The notes: generated by a model not told the origin, from the letters alone. Numbered from the stretch's first letter, positions 1 to 10,557 are shown. The stretch is 64,000 nucleotides of DNA from Hymenobacter sp. YIM 151858-1 (GCF_025979705.1 NZ_CP110136.1:4030001-4094000); one strand, 5' to 3'. Translations and numbers: made by a program.

Positions 1-131
1 TCATCATGGTAGGTGTTGTGCTTGATACCATGAATCAGATAGAAAGCTATTTGCTCATGCGTCACTATGATGGTATGATGAAGACTGGCAAGCTGAAAGG
101 TCGCACGCAAAACATTGCGTTGGCTTCCTAA
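1..131 (+). CDS. secY: Protein translocase subunit SecY, C-terminal end (partial)
   Basis: Only the last 42 residues are in the window (frame begins at base 3, TAA at 129-131). The tail has a hydrophobic stretch reading [14 protein letters not shown], then a basic end with MRHYDGMMK. This is the usual end of SecY, where the last membrane helix is followed by the cytosolic C-tail that touches SecA and the ribosome. It lies 2 bp upstream of a methionine aminopeptidase gene and then infA, the order expected at the end of the spc ribosomal operon. Identity rests on this short tail plus synteny; the start is outside the window. Confidence 0.9.
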   Translation, partial: IMVGVVLDTMNQIESYLLMRHYDGMMKTGKLKGRTQNIALAS

Positions 132-133
132 GC

Positions 134-940
134 ATGATACTCTACAAGACCGAAGAGGAAATTGAAATGATTCGAGCCAGCGCTGATGTGCTGGCTCGAA
201 CTCATGGAGAAATTGCGGGCATGATCCGCGAAGGAATTACTACGCGCGAACTTGACCGTCGCGCCGAAGAGTTCATTCGGGACCATGGCGCGCTACCTTC
301 ATTTAAGGGGTACAATGACTTCCCGTTTAGCTTGTGCATCTCGCCGAACTCGGTGGTGGTGCACGGCTTTCCTGGCGACCATGTGCTCAAAAGTGGCGAT
401 GTTATCTCGGTAGACTGTGGCGTAAAGCTTAACGGTTATCATAGTGACAGCGCTTACACCTACCCGGTAGGGGAGGTTAAACCGGAAGTAACGGCTCTGC
501 TCGAAGCCACCAAGCAATCATTGTATGAGGGCATAGAGCAGGCAGTAGCTGGCAACCGAATGGGTGATGTTGGCTACGCTATCCAGAACTACGTTGAAAA
601 GCGCGGCTTTTCGGTGGTAAGGGAACTTGTAGGACACGGCATTGGTAAGAGCCTGCACGAGCGTCCGGAAGTCCCTAACTACGGCAAACGTGGGGCTGGC
701 CTGAAACTGCAGAGCGGCCTGGTTATCGCGATTGAACCAATGGTGAATCTAGGAACCAAGTTTGTGGTGCAGGAAAAGGACGGCTGGACAATCCGGACCA
801 AAGACCGGCAACCCTCGGCGCACTTCGAGCATACCGTGGTGGTTCGCCAAAACAAAGCGGAGATTTTAACCTCTTTCGCATACATAGAAAAAGCGTTACA
901 GCAGACCTCGCAGCCTTATGGCCAAACAATCATCGATTGA
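134..940 (+). CDS. map: Methionine aminopeptidase, type I
   Basis: Cytosolic metalloenzyme that removes the initiator methionine from nascent proteins. The 268-residue product has the pita-bread fold signatures: [15 protein letters not shown] holds the first metal-binding aspartate, [11 protein letters not shown] the catalytic histidine, and IEPMVN a metal-binding glutamate. Length is normal for a type I enzyme without an N-terminal zinc extension. The ATG lies 2 bp after the secY stop, so translation is probably coupled. The 3' end overlaps infA by 23 bp, a tight arrangement typical of this operon. Confidence 0.97.
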   Translation: MILYKTEEEIEMIRASADVLARTHGEIAGMIREGITTRELDRRAEEFIRDHGALPSFKGYNDFPFSLCISPNSVVVHGFPGDHVLKSGDVISVDCGVKLNGYHSDSAYTYPVGEVKPEVTALLEATKQSLYEGIEQAVAGNRMGDVGYAIQNYVEKRGFSVVRELVGHGIGKSLHERPEVPNYGKRGAGLKLQSGLVIAIEPMVNLGTKFVVQEKDGWTIRTKDRQPSAHFEHTVVVRQNKAEILTSFAYIEKALQQTSQPYGQTIID

Positions 941-1136
941 GCAGGACGGTACCATCCTGGAAGCTTTGTCAAACGCCATGTTTCGTGTGGAACTGGAAAA
1001 CGGGCACCAGGTAATTGCGCACATTTCCGGTAAAATGCGCATGCACTACATCAAGATTCTGCCTGGCGATAAGGTGAAGCTCGAAATGTCGCCCTACGAT
1101 TTGTCGAAGGGCCGAATAGTTTACCGTTACAAATAA
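918..1136 (+). CDS. infA: Translation initiation factor IF-1
   Basis: 72-residue single S1/OB-fold protein that binds the ribosomal A site during initiation. It begins [13 protein letters not shown] and contains the family signatures FRVELENGH and HISGKMR and the end [11 protein letters not shown]. The start codon lies inside the end of map (23 bp overlap), and rpmJ follows 9 bp downstream, so the three are co-transcribed. Length and sequence are standard. Confidence 0.98.
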   Translation: MAKQSSIEQDGTILEALSNAMFRVELENGHQVIAHISGKMRMHYIKILPGDKVKLEMSPYDLSKGRIVYRYK

Positions 1137-1145
1137 ACCCCGGAC

Positions 1146-1262
1146 ATGAAAGTCAAAGCATCGGTTAAAAAGCGCAGCGCCGACTGCAAAGTGATCCGCC
1201 GTAAAGGGAAGCTTTACGTGATCAACAAGAAGAACCCCCGCTACAAGCAGCGTCAGGGTTAA
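1146..1262 (+). CDS. rpmJ: 50S ribosomal protein L36 (zinc-free form)
   Basis: 38-codon gene, too short for most ORF callers. The product starts [16 protein letters not shown] and ends with the invariant NPRYKQRQG. Only one cysteine remains where the zinc-ribbon form has three Cys and a His, so this is the C-minus, zinc-independent version. It sits 9 bp after infA and 22 bp before rpsM, its conserved place. Confidence 0.97.
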   Translation: MKVKASVKKRSADCKVIRRKGKLYVINKKNPRYKQRQG

Positions 1263-1284
1263 GCAACACAAGCAATAGAAGAAC

Positions 1285-1662
1285 ATGGCACGTATTGCAG
1301 GGGTAGATATCCCGGACAAAAAGCGCGGCGAAATCGCCCTTACCTACATCTTTGGCATCGGTCGTTCGTCGGCTGCCGCTATCCTTACGAAAGCAGGTAT
1401 TGACCTGAACAAGAAGGTAAGCGAGTGGACGGAAGCTGAGTCGGGTGAGATTCGTAGCATCATTGCTGCGGAGTACAAGACCGAAGGTGTGCTGCGCTCG
1501 GAAGTACAGCTCAACATCAAGCGTCTGATGGATATCGGTTGCTACCGTGGCCTCCGTCACCGCAAAGGGCTGCCGGTTCGGGGTCAGCGTACGAAGAACA
1601 ATTCGCGCACCCGCAAAGGCAAACGGAAGACCGTTGCCGGCAAGAAGAAGGCTACCAAATAA
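1285..1662 (+). CDS. rpsM: 30S ribosomal protein S13
   Basis: 125-residue head protein of the small subunit. Family signatures seen are [26 protein letters not shown] at the start, the H2TH-like segment, [21 protein letters not shown], and a basic lysine-rich tail (GKKKATK) that contacts tRNA in the P site. First gene of the alpha-operon-like block rpsM-rpsK-rpsD-rpoA-rplQ. The ATG 22 bp after rpmJ is unambiguous because the protein begins exactly as its orthologues do. Confidence 0.98.
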   Translation: MARIAGVDIPDKKRGEIALTYIFGIGRSSAAAILTKAGIDLNKKVSEWTEAESGEIRSIIAAEYKTEGVLRSEVQLNIKRLMDIGCYRGLRHRKGLPVRGQRTKNNSRTRKGKRKTVAGKKKATK

Positions 1663-1667
1663 ATTTT

Positions 1668-1729
1668 AGCGGAAATCGGCAGCGGGCCTTCTCATTAATC
1701 CACTGCTGCCAACACCTTCCGCTCTTTTT
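1668..1729 (+). terminator. Terminator-like hairpin between rpsM and rpsK
   Basis: Nested inverted repeat: AGCGGAA (1668-1674) pairs with TTCCGCT (1717-1723), and inside it GGCAGC (1678-1683) pairs with GCTGCC (1705-1710). A run of six T follows at 1725-1730. This has the form of an intrinsic terminator but lies within an operon whose downstream genes are essential, so attenuation or RNA processing is more likely than full termination. Function is inferred. Confidence 0.6.
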
Positions 1730-1741
1730 TGCGATAACCAA

Positions 1742-2134
1742 ATGGCACAAAAAAGAAAAGACAAAGCCAAGAAGCGCATCGTCCAGGTTGAAGCAACCGG
1801 TCAGGTGCACATCAAGGCTTCGTTCAACAACATCATCATCTCGGTTACGAACAACAACGGCCAGGTGATTTCGTGGGCTTCGGCCGGCAAAATGGGTTTC
1901 CGCGGTTCTAAAAAGAACACTCCCTATGCTGCCCAAACCGCTGCTCAGGACTGCGGTAAAGTAGCCTACGACCTAGGCATGCGCAAGTGCGAGGTATTCG
2001 TGAAAGGTCCGGGTGCTGGCCGTGAGTCGGCTATCCGTGCCTTCCAGAACCTGGGCATTGAGGTGACGACCATCCGCGACGTGACTCCGCTGCCGCACAA
2101 CGGCTGCCGTCCGCCCAAACGTCGCCGCGTCTGA
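1742..2134 (+). CDS. rpsK: 30S ribosomal protein S11
   Basis: 130-residue platform protein of the small subunit. Recognised by [21 protein letters not shown], the segment [36 protein letters not shown], and the C-terminal [18 protein letters not shown], all hallmark S11 motifs. Separated from rpsM by 79 bp containing a terminator-like hairpin, and from rpsD by 92 bp containing a second hairpin. N-terminus is basic ([11 protein letters not shown]) as in other Bacteroidota. Confidence 0.98.
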   Translation: MAQKRKDKAKKRIVQVEATGQVHIKASFNNIIISVTNNNGQVISWASAGKMGFRGSKKNTPYAAQTAAQDCGKVAYDLGMRKCEVFVKGPGAGRESAIRAFQNLGIEVTTIRDVTPLPHNGCRPPKRRRV

Positions 2135-2138
2135 GTAA

Positions 2139-2199
2139 CGGCAGACGCGTGGTTTCTGCCGCCCCGTGAGGGAGCCAGCGAAACCAGGCAGTTTTCTTT
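2139..2199 (+). promoter_or_regulatory. Alternative-hairpin spacer between rpsK and rpsD
   Basis: CGGCAGA (2139-2145) can pair with TCTGCCG (2155-2161). Alternatively GGTTTC (2151-2156) pairs with GAAACC (2180-2185), and CTGCC (2156-2160) can pair with GGCAG (2187-2191) just before a T-rich tract. The options share bases and so exclude each other, as in an antiterminator/terminator switch. Only the complementarity is seen; switching is inferred. Confidence 0.4.
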
Positions 2200-2226
2200 T
2201 CTCTTCAGAAAAATCACCTCTTTAGA

Positions 2227-2832
2227 ATGGCACGTTATACCGGCCCTAAAACCAAGGTTGCCCGTCGCTTCGGGGAAGCCATTTTCGGCCCGAGCAAGGC
2301 ACTCACCAAGAAAGCATATCCTCCGGGCCAGCACGGCCGCGGCCGCCGCAAGAAGCAGTCGGAATACGCCGTGCAGCTGATGGAGAAGCAAAAAGTAAAG
2401 TACCTCTACGGGGTACTGGAAAAGCAGTTCGCCAACCTGTTCGACAAAGCTGCTGGTAAGCCGGGTATCACCGGTGAAAACCTGCTGGCTTACCTCGAGC
2501 AGCGTCTGGACAACGTGGTATACCGTTTGGGCATTGCCCCGACGCGCCGCGCTGCTCGTCAGCTCGTTTCGCACAAGCACATCATCGTTGATGGTGAGGT
2601 GGTAAACATCCCTTCGTACCACGTTAAGCCGGGTTCGATTGTGGCTGTACGCGAAAAGTCGAAGTCGCTGGAGGCTATCGTGAACAGCCTGTCTGTTCGC
2701 AATGCCCGTCAGTTCGGCTGGCTGGAGTGGGATGCGAAAGAGTTTGCCGGTAAGGTAATCTCGACTCCCCAGCGCGACCAGATCCCCGAGAAAATCGAGG
2801 AGCAGCTGATCGTCGAGCTGTATTCGAAGTAA
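2227..2832 (+). CDS. rpsD: 30S ribosomal protein S4 (zinc-free form)
   Basis: 201-residue primary 16S rRNA-binding protein and assembly initiator. It begins [17 protein letters not shown], lacks the N-terminal zinc-binding cysteines (C-minus form), has the [18 protein letters not shown] segment, and carries the S4 RNA-binding domain around residues 90-155 ([30 protein letters not shown]). In some bacteria S4 represses its own operon; the hairpins in flanking spacers would suit such control, but this is speculation. Confidence 0.98.
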   Translation: MARYTGPKTKVARRFGEAIFGPSKALTKKAYPPGQHGRGRRKKQSEYAVQLMEKQKVKYLYGVLEKQFANLFDKAAGKPGITGENLLAYLEQRLDNVVYRLGIAPTRRAARQLVSHKHIIVDGEVVNIPSYHVKPGSIVAVREKSKSLEAIVNSLSVRNARQFGWLEWDAKEFAGKVISTPQRDQIPEKIEEQLIVELYSK

Positions 2833-2842
2833 TCCTGACTGC

Positions 2843-2886
2843 GAGCCGGCTGCTGCCCGAGAACTATCTTGGGCAGCAGCCGGCTC
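2843..2886 (+). repeat. Perfect 16-bp inverted repeat in front of rpoA
   Basis: GAGCCGGCTGCTGCCC (2843-2858) is followed by a 12-nt loop and its exact reverse complement GGGCAGCAGCCGGCTC (2871-2886). The stem begins 10 nt after the rpsD stop and ends 45 nt before the rpoA ATG. Only a broken pyrimidine tract follows, so it does not look like a simple terminator. A processing site, attenuator or protein-binding RNA are all possible. Confidence 0.75.
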
Positions 2887-2931
2887 CTCTATGGTTTCTT
2901 CTTTCCTTCCAAATCCCTTACATCCGCATCT

Positions 2932-3921
2932 ATGTCAATTCTCGCTTTTCAAATGCCGGAGAAAGTCGTGATGGAGAAATCCGACGACTTCTACGGAACG
3001 TTTGAGTTCAAACCGCTGGAGAAGGGTTACGGCGTGACGATCGGCAACGCGCTACGTCGCATTCTGCTGTCGTCGCTCGAGGGGTACGCGATTACCTCGG
3101 TACGCACGAGCAACGTGCTGCACGAGTTTCAGACCATTGAGGGGGTCATCGAAGACATGTCGGAAATTATTCTGAACCTGAAGCAAGTTCGGTTCAAGAA
3201 GATTAACGATGTAATCGAAGACAAAATCACGGTTCGCATCAGCGGCCAGGAATCCTTTGCTGCCGGCGATATTAACAAGTTCACCAACGGTTTCCAGGTG
3301 CTGAACCCGGACCTGGTGATTTGCAATATTGACCCCAGCACCTCGCTGGAGTTCGAGTTTACGGTTCAGAAGGGCCGTGGCTACGTACCTGCTGAGGAGA
3401 ACAAGCCGGCTGACCAAGTATTTGGTCAGATTTCTATCGATGCCATCTTCACGCCGATCAAAAACGTGAAGTACAGCATCGAAAATACCCGTGTGGAGCA
3501 GAAGACCGACTACGAGAAACTGCTGCTCGAAATTCATACGGACGGCTCGATTCATCCGGAGGACGCGCTGAAAGGTGCTGCCAACATCCTGATCCAACAC
3601 TTCATGTTGTTCTCGGACAACACGATGACCTTTGAGACGGCCAAGGCCGAGGAGGAGACCAGCGTGGACGAAGAGACGCTGCACATGCGGAAGGTTCTCA
3701 AGACCCCGCTGCAGGACATGGACCTGTCGGTACGTGCTTACAACTGCTTGAAGGCCGCCGATATCAAGACCCTCGGCGACCTGGTGCAGCTGGACCTGGC
3801 CGACATGATGAAGTTCCGCAACTTCGGTAAGAAGTCGCTGACCGAACTGGAGAACCTCGTTGAGGAAAAAGGCCTCCACTTTGGTATGGACGTGTCGCGG
3901 TTCCGCCTCGACGAAGAATAG
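2932..3921 (+). CDS. rpoA: RNA polymerase alpha subunit
   Basis: 329-residue alpha subunit that nucleates RNA polymerase assembly. The N-terminal dimerisation domain shows the signature [20 protein letters not shown] near residues 35-55. The C-terminal domain (from about residue 255) has [19 protein letters not shown] and [10 protein letters not shown], the helix-hairpin-helix region that binds UP elements and activators. I chose ATG 2932 ([12 protein letters not shown]) because orthologues begin there; an upstream in-frame TTG at 2869 would start inside the hairpin loop and is unlikely. Confidence 0.97.
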   Translation: MSILAFQMPEKVVMEKSDDFYGTFEFKPLEKGYGVTIGNALRRILLSSLEGYAITSVRTSNVLHEFQTIEGVIEDMSEIILNLKQVRFKKINDVIEDKITVRISGQESFAAGDINKFTNGFQVLNPDLVICNIDPSTSLEFEFTVQKGRGYVPAEENKPADQVFGQISIDAIFTPIKNVKYSIENTRVEQKTDYEKLLLEIHTDGSIHPEDALKGAANILIQHFMLFSDNTMTFETAKAEEETSVDEETLHMRKVLKTPLQDMDLSVRAYNCLKAADIKTLGDLVQLDLADMMKFRNFGKKSLTELENLVEEKGLHFGMDVSRFRLDEE

Positions 3922-3946
3922 CCTTCCATTTTTTAGTGTGCCCTAG

Positions 3947-3991
3947 GGGCGGCGGTTCAAATGTGGTTTCGGCCCGCCGTGGTCGCCGCCC
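3947..3991 (+). repeat. GC-rich inverted repeat between rpoA and rplQ
   Basis: GGGCGGCG (3947-3954) is complementary to CGCCGCCC (3984-3991) with a 29-nt interval. A CCTAGG palindrome lies directly before the left arm. It is the fourth successive spacer in this operon with a hairpin; no T-tract follows closely. Confidence 0.5.
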
Positions 3992-4024
3992 GCAAGCACA
4001 TCACCTTTATTTCTTAATTGTCCG

Positions 4025-4558
4025 ATGAGACACGGTAAAAAAGACAATCACCTCGGCCGTACCACCGCTCACCGCGGTGCAATGCTGTCGAACATGGCTT
4101 CGTCGCTGATCCTGCACAAGCGCATCACGACGACTACTGCCAAGGCGAAAGAACTACGCAAGTACGTTGAGCCGCTGCTGACCCGCTCGAAAGAAGACAC
4201 GACGCACTCGCGCCGCATGGTATTCGCCGAGCTGCAGAACAAAGAGTCGATTAAGGAGCTGTTTGGTGAAGTGGCTGGCAAAATTGCCAACCGTCCCGGT
4301 GGCTACACCCGCATCATCAAGCTGAGCGCCGGCCGTGCTGGTGACAACGCCGACATGTGCATCATCGAGCTGGTTGACTACAACGAAGCTCTGCTGGAAG
4401 CCAAGAACGCTGGCGCCGCTAAAGCAACGACCCGTCGTTCGCGCCGCGGTGGCAAGAAAGCCGAAGGTGCTGCAACGCCTGCTGCTACCACCGAAGCTAC
4501 TCCTGCTACGGAAGCTCCGGCTGCTGATGCTGCTTCGACTGAAGAAGCTGCTTCGTAA
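4025..4558 (+). CDS. rplQ: 50S ribosomal protein L17 with Ala/Thr/Glu-rich tail
   Basis: The first ~120 residues are typical L17 ([29 protein letters not shown], then [32 protein letters not shown]). The 177-residue product is longer than the usual 115-130 because of a C-terminal extension of basic residues ([11 protein letters not shown]) and then a low-complexity Ala/Thr/Glu/Pro run. Such tails occur in Bacteroidota L17 and are probably disordered. Last gene of the ribosomal operon; a strong terminator follows 17 bp downstream. Confidence 0.97.
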   Translation: MRHGKKDNHLGRTTAHRGAMLSNMASSLILHKRITTTTAKAKELRKYVEPLLTRSKEDTTHSRRMVFAELQNKESIKELFGEVAGKIANRPGGYTRIIKLSAGRAGDNADMCIIELVDYNEALLEAKNAGAAKATTRRSRRGGKKAEGAATPAATTEATPATEAPAADAASTEEAAS

Positions 4559-4575
4559 GCAAAGCCAGTTATCGG

Positions 4576-4607
4576 AAAAGGGGCACCCAGCATTGGGTGC
4601 CCCTTTT
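4576..4607 (+). terminator. Intrinsic terminator of the ribosomal operon
   Basis: AAAAGGGGCACCCA (4576-4589), loop GCAT, then TGGGTGCCCCTTTT (4594-4607): a perfect 14-bp stem ending in T. It lies directly after rplQ, so it marks the operon end. Confidence 0.93.
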
Positions 4608-4641
4608 CTTTTGCCCTAGGTGCCAAGCTAAACCCGCGTAG

Positions 4642-6030
<1,389 letters not shown>

Positions 6031-6058
6031 TTTGCCGGGTAGCCTGCCGAGGCTAGCG

Positions 6059-6098
6059 CGAGGCCGCAGATCCTTCGGGAGCTGCGGCCTCGTTGTTT
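6059..6098 (+). terminator. Terminator after eno
   Basis: CGAGGCCGCAG (6059-6069) pairs with CTGCGGCCTCG (6082-6092) across a 12-nt loop; TTGTTT follows. Placed 28 bp after the eno stop. Confidence 0.88.
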
Positions 6099-6180
6099 GC
6101 CGGCCTAGGTGATTTGTGCCCTGGCAGCGCAAGGGGTTAAATAATCCGGTGCGGCGGCCAAGGCAGCCCGTAACAGTATT

Positions 6181-6192
6181 TATCTTTGAGTT
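6181..6192 (+). promoter_or_regulatory. -7 element 4 nt before the divIC-like start
   Basis: TATCTTTG matches the Bacteroidota primary sigma -7 consensus TAnnTTTG at 8 of 8 defined or free positions, followed by four bases and ATG. With the transcript starting a few bases after this element, the mRNA would have almost no leader. No convincing -33 element is visible. Confidence 0.55.
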
Positions 6193-6507
6193 ATGGCTCT
6201 CCCCGACGTACTTGACCGTGTACCGCGTTTCCTGCGCAGCTTTTACTTTCTGACCGGGATGACCTTTCTGGTGTGGATGACGCTTTTTGACGGCAACGAC
6301 CTGCTGAAACAGTACGAGATGTACGACAAGTGGCGGGAGCTGCAGGTGCAAAAGGAGTACTACACCGGGAAAATTGCCGAGGTAAAGAAAGACCGCGCCG
6401 AGTTGCTCAGCAGCCCCGAAATGCTCGAAAAGTTTGCCCGCGAAAAGTACGTGATGAAGCGCCCCGGCGAGGACGTGTTCGTGCTGGTGCCGCAGGAAGA
6501 GGAATAA
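6193..6507 (+). CDS. Septum formation initiator family protein (FtsB/DivIC-like)
   Basis: 104-residue predicted single-pass protein. A short N-terminal cytosolic part is followed by a hydrophobic helix (about residues 17-33, SFYFLTGMTFLVWMTLF) and a charged coiled coil rich in K/E/L (residues 42-85), ending with FAREKYVMKRPGEDVFVLVP. Anchor, coiled coil and an REKYxMKxPGE motif are the hallmark of FtsB/DivIC proteins, which link the FtsQ/FtsL complex to septal peptidoglycan synthesis. It follows eno, as FtsB-like genes do in many bacteria. Probably monocistronic and perhaps leaderless. Confidence 0.88.
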   Translation: MALPDVLDRVPRFLRSFYFLTGMTFLVWMTLFDGNDLLKQYEMYDKWRELQVQKEYYTGKIAEVKKDRAELLSSPEMLEKFAREKYVMKRPGEDVFVLVPQEEE

Positions 6508-6627
6508 GCCTAAAGGCCACCACGCCCAAGGGGTAAAGCACGGTACCAAGCCGTGCTTTTCTGTTTAATAAGCATTTATGGCAGGTACCGGGCGTTATCA
6601 GGCATAGCTATTGCGTTGGCATACTCC

Positions 6628-7089
6628 ATGAGGCAGTACACAAACACAAAGCCGCGCCGGCGGCGCTGGGTGGCGGTAGTAGCTCTAATGCTGCTGTCGA
6701 GTACAGCAGCGTGGGCCGGCCCGTCGCAATTGCAGATAGCGCGGCAGTTTTTGCTGGCAGTACTCAGCGGTAAGTACGATGAGGCCTACCGGCTGCTGGC
6801 TCCGGAAGTACAGGCCGGCGTAAGCCCGGCACGCTTTCGGACTGCGGCTGAACCCATTTACCGGCAGGGGCAGCAGCGGGGCGCGCGCATCGATTTGTAC
6901 CGCCTGGGGCTGCGCATTGGGGATGATGACCAAGTGCGCTGGTTTTATGCGTTTAGCTTCAAGAGCGACTCGCTGGTGAAAGTCCCACAGCAGCTCGACG
7001 TAACCTTCCGCGACTCGGCTGCTACCGGCGTGCTGGAGTTCAGGATGGTGCCTGCAGCCGCCGACGGCCCCTCGGCCCGCCCTAGGTAG
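6628..7089 (+). CDS. Exported protein of unknown function
   Basis: 153 residues from ATG 6628 (MRQYTNTKPRRRRW). A basic start, a hydrophobic core (VAVVALMLLSSTAAWA) and an AWAG cleavage site make a signal peptide. The mature part (RQFLLAVLSGKYDEAYRLLAPEVQAGVSPARF...) resembles the NTF2-like/DUF3887 fold, where an N-terminal helix pair precedes a curved sheet; this is a weak structural impression. The frame is open upstream to 6553, but the later ATG gives the clean signal peptide. The stop TAG directly follows a CCTAGG palindrome. Confidence 0.7.
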   Translation: MRQYTNTKPRRRRWVAVVALMLLSSTAAWAGPSQLQIARQFLLAVLSGKYDEAYRLLAPEVQAGVSPARFRTAAEPIYRQGQQRGARIDLYRLGLRIGDDDQVRWFYAFSFKSDSLVKVPQQLDVTFRDSAATGVLEFRMVPAAADGPSARPR

Positions 7090-7114
7090 CAGCGGCCCGC
7101 CGAGCGTTGGGCAG

Positions 7115-8320
7115 CTAGCCCGGCAACGAGATTTTGCCCATGTGCACCGCCGGCACGCGTTGGCGCCCCGAGCCCATGGCTACTCCGGAACCCGCCAGGG
7201 TTTCGTTGGCCAACACAGCGAATAGCACGGCTTCTTTGGCATCGGGGGCTACGCCTAGGTGCTGCGTGTCGGCAAAGCGGCAAAGGGGCAGCCGCTGCCT
7301 GATAGCGGCCATCAGAGTGGGGTTGTGCATGCCCCCACCGCTGGCGTACACGGCCGCCGCTGGCTTGGGCCCAAAAGCTTGCTGGGTGGCCCGGGCAACG
7401 CCTTCGGCACTGAACTCGGTAAGCGTTGCCAGCAGATCGGTAGGGGAGAGGGACGCGGTGCCGCTGCGTTGCTGGGCAGCCCGCACATAAGTTGGGTTGA
7501 ACAGCTCGGGGCCCGTGGTTTTGGGCAACTCAGCCGCGAAAAAGGGATGATCGAGCAAAGCCCGGAGCAACTCCGGGTTGGAGGTGCCCGCGCCGGCAAA
7601 GCGGCCATCGGGGTCGTAGCTGTGCTCGGGGTACAGCTCGCGCACGAATGCATCGAGCAGCGTATTGCCCGGGCCGACATCGGTGCTGAATACGGCCGCG
7701 GCATCGAGCGAGGCAGGCAGGTAGGTAAAGTTGGCAATGCCGCCTAGGTTCAGCAGCAGCCGATCTTCGGAAGAGCTGGAGAAAAGCAGATAATCGCCGT
7801 ACACGGCCAACGGCGCCCCTTCGCCGCCGGCCGCCACGTGTTTCTGCCGGAAGTCGCTGAGCGTAATGATGCCCGTGCGCACGGCCACATGGTCGCCGTC
7901 GGCGAGCTGCAGGGTGGCGTTGTGCGGGTACTCGGGCCGGCGGTGCTGGTGCTCGGGCGCGTGGTACACGGTTTGGCCGTGGCTGGCTACGGCATCGACT
8001 TCGGCAGGGCTGATGCCCCAACTGTGCAGGCATTCGAGCACCAGCTGGCCGTGCAAGGTGCCTAGCCAGGCATTCAGCAGCGTCAGCTCTTCCAACGACA
8101 CCTCGGCCCGCGCAAATACCCGCCGGATGCGCGTGCGGACGTCATCGGGGTAGGGCACGGTGGCAAACTGCTCCAACGTGAGGCGCGTGGCCGGTCCGCT
8201 GCCTACGAGGTGGCACAGCGCCACGTCGAGGCCATCGAGCGAGGTGCCCGACATCAGGCCGATAATGCGGCGGCCAGGTTGCTGGGCGACTTGGCAGAGG
8301 CGGGCGAGGTGCGGGTTCAT
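7115..8320 (-). CDS. anmK: Anhydro-N-acetylmuramic acid kinase
   Basis: 401-residue cytosolic kinase that phosphorylates and opens 1,6-anhydro-MurNAc in cell-wall recycling, giving MurNAc-6-phosphate. Signatures: the ATPase loop GLMSGTSLDGLDVALC near residue 24, VASHGQTVYH, LNLGGIANFTYLP and STDVGPGNTLLDAF, and the late glycine-rich YASGGGMHN. I prefer ATG at 8320 over the in-frame ATG at 8347 because a -7-like TATTTTAG lies exactly 4 nt before 8320. No murein recycling partner is adjacent. Confidence 0.94.
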   Translation of the reverse strand: MNPHLARLCQVAQQPGRRIIGLMSGTSLDGLDVALCHLVGSGPATRLTLEQFATVPYPDDVRTRIRRVFARAEVSLEELTLLNAWLGTLHGQLVLECLHSWGISPAEVDAVASHGQTVYHAPEHQHRRPEYPHNATLQLADGDHVAVRTGIITLSDFRQKHVAAGGEGAPLAVYGDYLLFSSSSEDRLLLNLGGIANFTYLPASLDAAAVFSTDVGPGNTLLDAFVRELYPEHSYDPDGRFAGAGTSNPELLRALLDHPFFAAELPKTTGPELFNPTYVRAAQQRSGTASLSPTDLLATLTEFSAEGVARATQQAFGPKPAAAVYASGGGMHNPTLMAAIRQRLPLCRFADTQHLGVAPDAKEAVLFAVLANETLAGSGVAMGSGRQRVPAVHMGKISLPG

Positions 8321-8404
8321 GGAGCTAAAATAAGGCTGCAGAAACACCGGAGGCGCCGCAGCAACCGCCGCGGCGCCTCCGGCGCTTTCGAGGCGTGCCT
8401 GTGC

Positions 8405-10267
8405 CTAGATAATTTTCTTGCCCGACATAGCCTGCTTGATGCTGATCTGCATCACGCGTTCGGCGAAGGGGCGGGTAAGCTCTTCGAGCTCATCCACGGC
8501 GCGGTAAATGGCGTCTTTGTCCCCCGAGCCAAGCACCGAGCGTAGGGCATCGGCTTTCTGGCGCGTTTGGCTGATTTCCGCTTCGGTGAGGTGCTGGCCG
8601 TTGTTGTGCACAAACCGATCAACCTGATACAGCATTTGCTCGGCAGCGGTGCGGGCTTCGATTACCATCCGCGCCGCTACGTCGTCTTTGGCGTGGGTCA
8701 GCGAGTCCATCAGCATCTGCTCTACTTGGTCGTCGGTGAGGCCGTACTGGGGCTTTACCTCAATGCTTTGCTTGATGCCCGAACGCAGCTCAATGGCTTC
8801 TACTTTCAGAATGCCGTCGGCGTTCAGAATGAAGTTTACGTCGATTTTGGGCAGGCCGGCGGGCATGGCCGGGATGCCGCGCAGGTCGAACTCGGCCAGC
8901 TTGCGGTTTTCGCGCACCAAATCCCGCTCGCCCTGGAACACCGAAATCTTCATGTTCACCTGCCCATCCACGGAGGTGGTGTACTGGCGGCCGGCTTTGG
9001 TCGGAATCTTGGAGTTGCGCGGAATGATGGGGTCCATCAGCCCGCCCATGGTTTCGATACCTAGGGTCAGCGGCGTAACGTCGAGCAGCAGAATGTCGCG
9101 GCGGTTGCCGGCCAGGATGTCGGCCTGAATGGCGGCACCTAGGGCCACCACCTCGTCGGGGTTAAGCGAGTTGTTGGCTTGCTGACCGAAGAACTCCGAT
9201 ACCGAGTCGAACACCAGCGGCACGCGCGTAGAGCCGCCTACCAGCAGCACGGCGTCGAGCTTATCGGCCGTAAGCTTGGCATCGGCCAGGGCCTGGCGGC
9301 ACGAATCGATGGTACGCGCTACGAGCGGCTGAATGAGTTGGTTGAACTCGGCACGGGTGAGCGTAAGGTTTACGTCGGCGTTCAGCGCGGCGCCAAACAC
9401 CTCTTCCTGGCTGAGGTGGCGCTTGGCTTGCTCGGCCATCAGGCGCAGGCGCTGTTTCAGGAGCGAGTCCTGCTGCACGGCGCCCTGCAGCTCGTGGCGG
9501 TGCACCCAGTGGTTTACCACCACGCGGTCGAAGTCGTCGCCGCCTAGGTAGGTGTCGCCGTTGGTGCTCAGCACCTCAAAAATGCCCTGGTGCAGGCTCA
9601 GGATGCTGATGTCGAAGGTACCGCCGCCTAGGTCGTACACGGCCACGGTTTTCTCCTCCTCGGGCGAGAGGCCGATGCCGTAAGCCAGCGCGGCCGCCGT
9701 GGGCTCGTTTACGATGCGCAGCACCTCCAGGCCCGCGAGGCGGCCGGCATCGCGCGTGGCTTGGCGCTGCGAGTCGTTGAAGTAAGCCGGTACGGTAATT
9801 ACGGCTTTGTTGACGGGCGTTTTGAGCGAGTGCTCGGCGCGGGCCCGCAGCTCTTTCAGGATTTCGGCCGACAGCTCGATAGGGGAGTAGAAGCGGTCTT
9901 GCACCCGAATCTTCACCAGGCCTTCGGTGTCGTCGTCGATAACCTTGTAGCCCAGCTCGCCGGCGTGGTTGCCCAGGTCGCGGTACGATTTGCCGAGCAG
10001 GCGCTTCACCGAGTAGATAGTGCGCTCGGGGTCGGTTTCGAGGTAGCCTTTGGCATCGTTGCCTACCACGGGCGCCGAGCCATCGGCCGGGAAATGCACC
10101 ACCGACGGCACGATGGTGCCGCGGCCCTGGTCGTTGATGGCATTGGGTTGCCGCGACTCGGGGTGGATGTACGCAACAAGGCTATTGGTAGTACCTAGAT
10201 CGATGCCGACGATAATCTCTTCCTGCTGAAGAGAGCCAGTCATTAGGTTGATGGAAACTTTGGCCAT
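8405..10267 (-). CDS. hscA: Hsp70-family chaperone, probably HscA (Fe-S cluster assembly)
   Basis: 620-residue Hsp70. The ATPase domain (1 to ~390) has [67 protein letters not shown] and [13 protein letters not shown]; the substrate domain follows ([12 protein letters not shown]...). It is shorter than DnaK (~640), lacks the acidic glycine-rich DnaK tail and ends in a short MSGKKII. The N-terminus [17 protein letters not shown] is the form I know from Cytophagales HscA. HscA works with HscB on IscU; no isc genes are in the window, so a second DnaK-like role remains possible. Confidence 0.82.
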   Translation of the reverse strand: MAKVSINLMTGSLQQEEIIVGIDLGTTNSLVAYIHPESRQPNAINDQGRGTIVPSVVHFPADGSAPVVGNDAKGYLETDPERTIYSVKRLLGKSYRDLGNHAGELGYKVIDDDTEGLVKIRVQDRFYSPIELSAEILKELRARAEHSLKTPVNKAVITVPAYFNDSQRQATRDAGRLAGLEVLRIVNEPTAAALAYGIGLSPEEEKTVAVYDLGGGTFDISILSLHQGIFEVLSTNGDTYLGGDDFDRVVVNHWVHRHELQGAVQQDSLLKQRLRLMAEQAKRHLSQEEVFGAALNADVNLTLTRAEFNQLIQPLVARTIDSCRQALADAKLTADKLDAVLLVGGSTRVPLVFDSVSEFFGQQANNSLNPDEVVALGAAIQADILAGNRRDILLLDVTPLTLGIETMGGLMDPIIPRNSKIPTKAGRQYTTSVDGQVNMKISVFQGERDLVRENRKLAEFDLRGIPAMPAGLPKIDVNFILNADGILKVEAIELRSGIKQSIEVKPQYGLTDDQVEQMLMDSLTHAKDDVAARMVIEARTAAEQMLYQVDRFVHNNGQHLTEAEISQTRQKADALRSVLGSGDKDAIYRAVDELEELTRPFAERVMQISIKQAMSGKKII

Positions 10268-10317
10268 AGGAGTGCTCAGAACGCAGCTCAGCTAAAGGAG
10301 CTGAAGCGCCGGGGGCG

Positions 10318-10325
10318 CAAAAGTA
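10318..10325 (-). promoter_or_regulatory. -7 element upstream of hscA
   Basis: Reverse-strand TACTTTTG fits TAnnTTTG and lies 50 nt before the hscA start, giving a leader of about 45 nt. A -33 match is not clear. Confidence 0.5.
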
Positions 10326-10505
10326 CAACGGAAAAGCCCGCGGGGCAGGGCTGCACCACCGCGCGGCTGCAAGGATATTCGGGGTACAACAAGCCGAGCT
10401 GCACCGTGGTTGCAACCCGCCTAGGTGCTTTGCCTGTTACGGCACCCGCGCACCTAGGGCTATGGCCGGGCTGCAGCAGTGGGCCAGCTGATGATAGAAG
10501 CACAC

Positions 10506-10538
10506 AAAAAAGCCCCAACCACGCTGGTTGGGGCTTTT
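10506..10538 (-). terminator. Terminator of the amylase gene
   Basis: AAAAGCCCCAACCA (10508-10521), loop of 3, TGGTTGGGGCTTTT (10525-10538): a perfect 14-bp stem. Read on the reverse strand it ends in TTTTTT, fitting the amylase gene that stops at 10558. Confidence 0.92.
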
Positions 10539-10557
10539 GCTTAGCTTAAGGCAGCAG

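Noticed and set aside
8405-10267. DnaK
   Set aside because: It is shorter, lacks the DnaK acidic tail and has the HscA-like N-terminus, so I prefer HscA, with some doubt.
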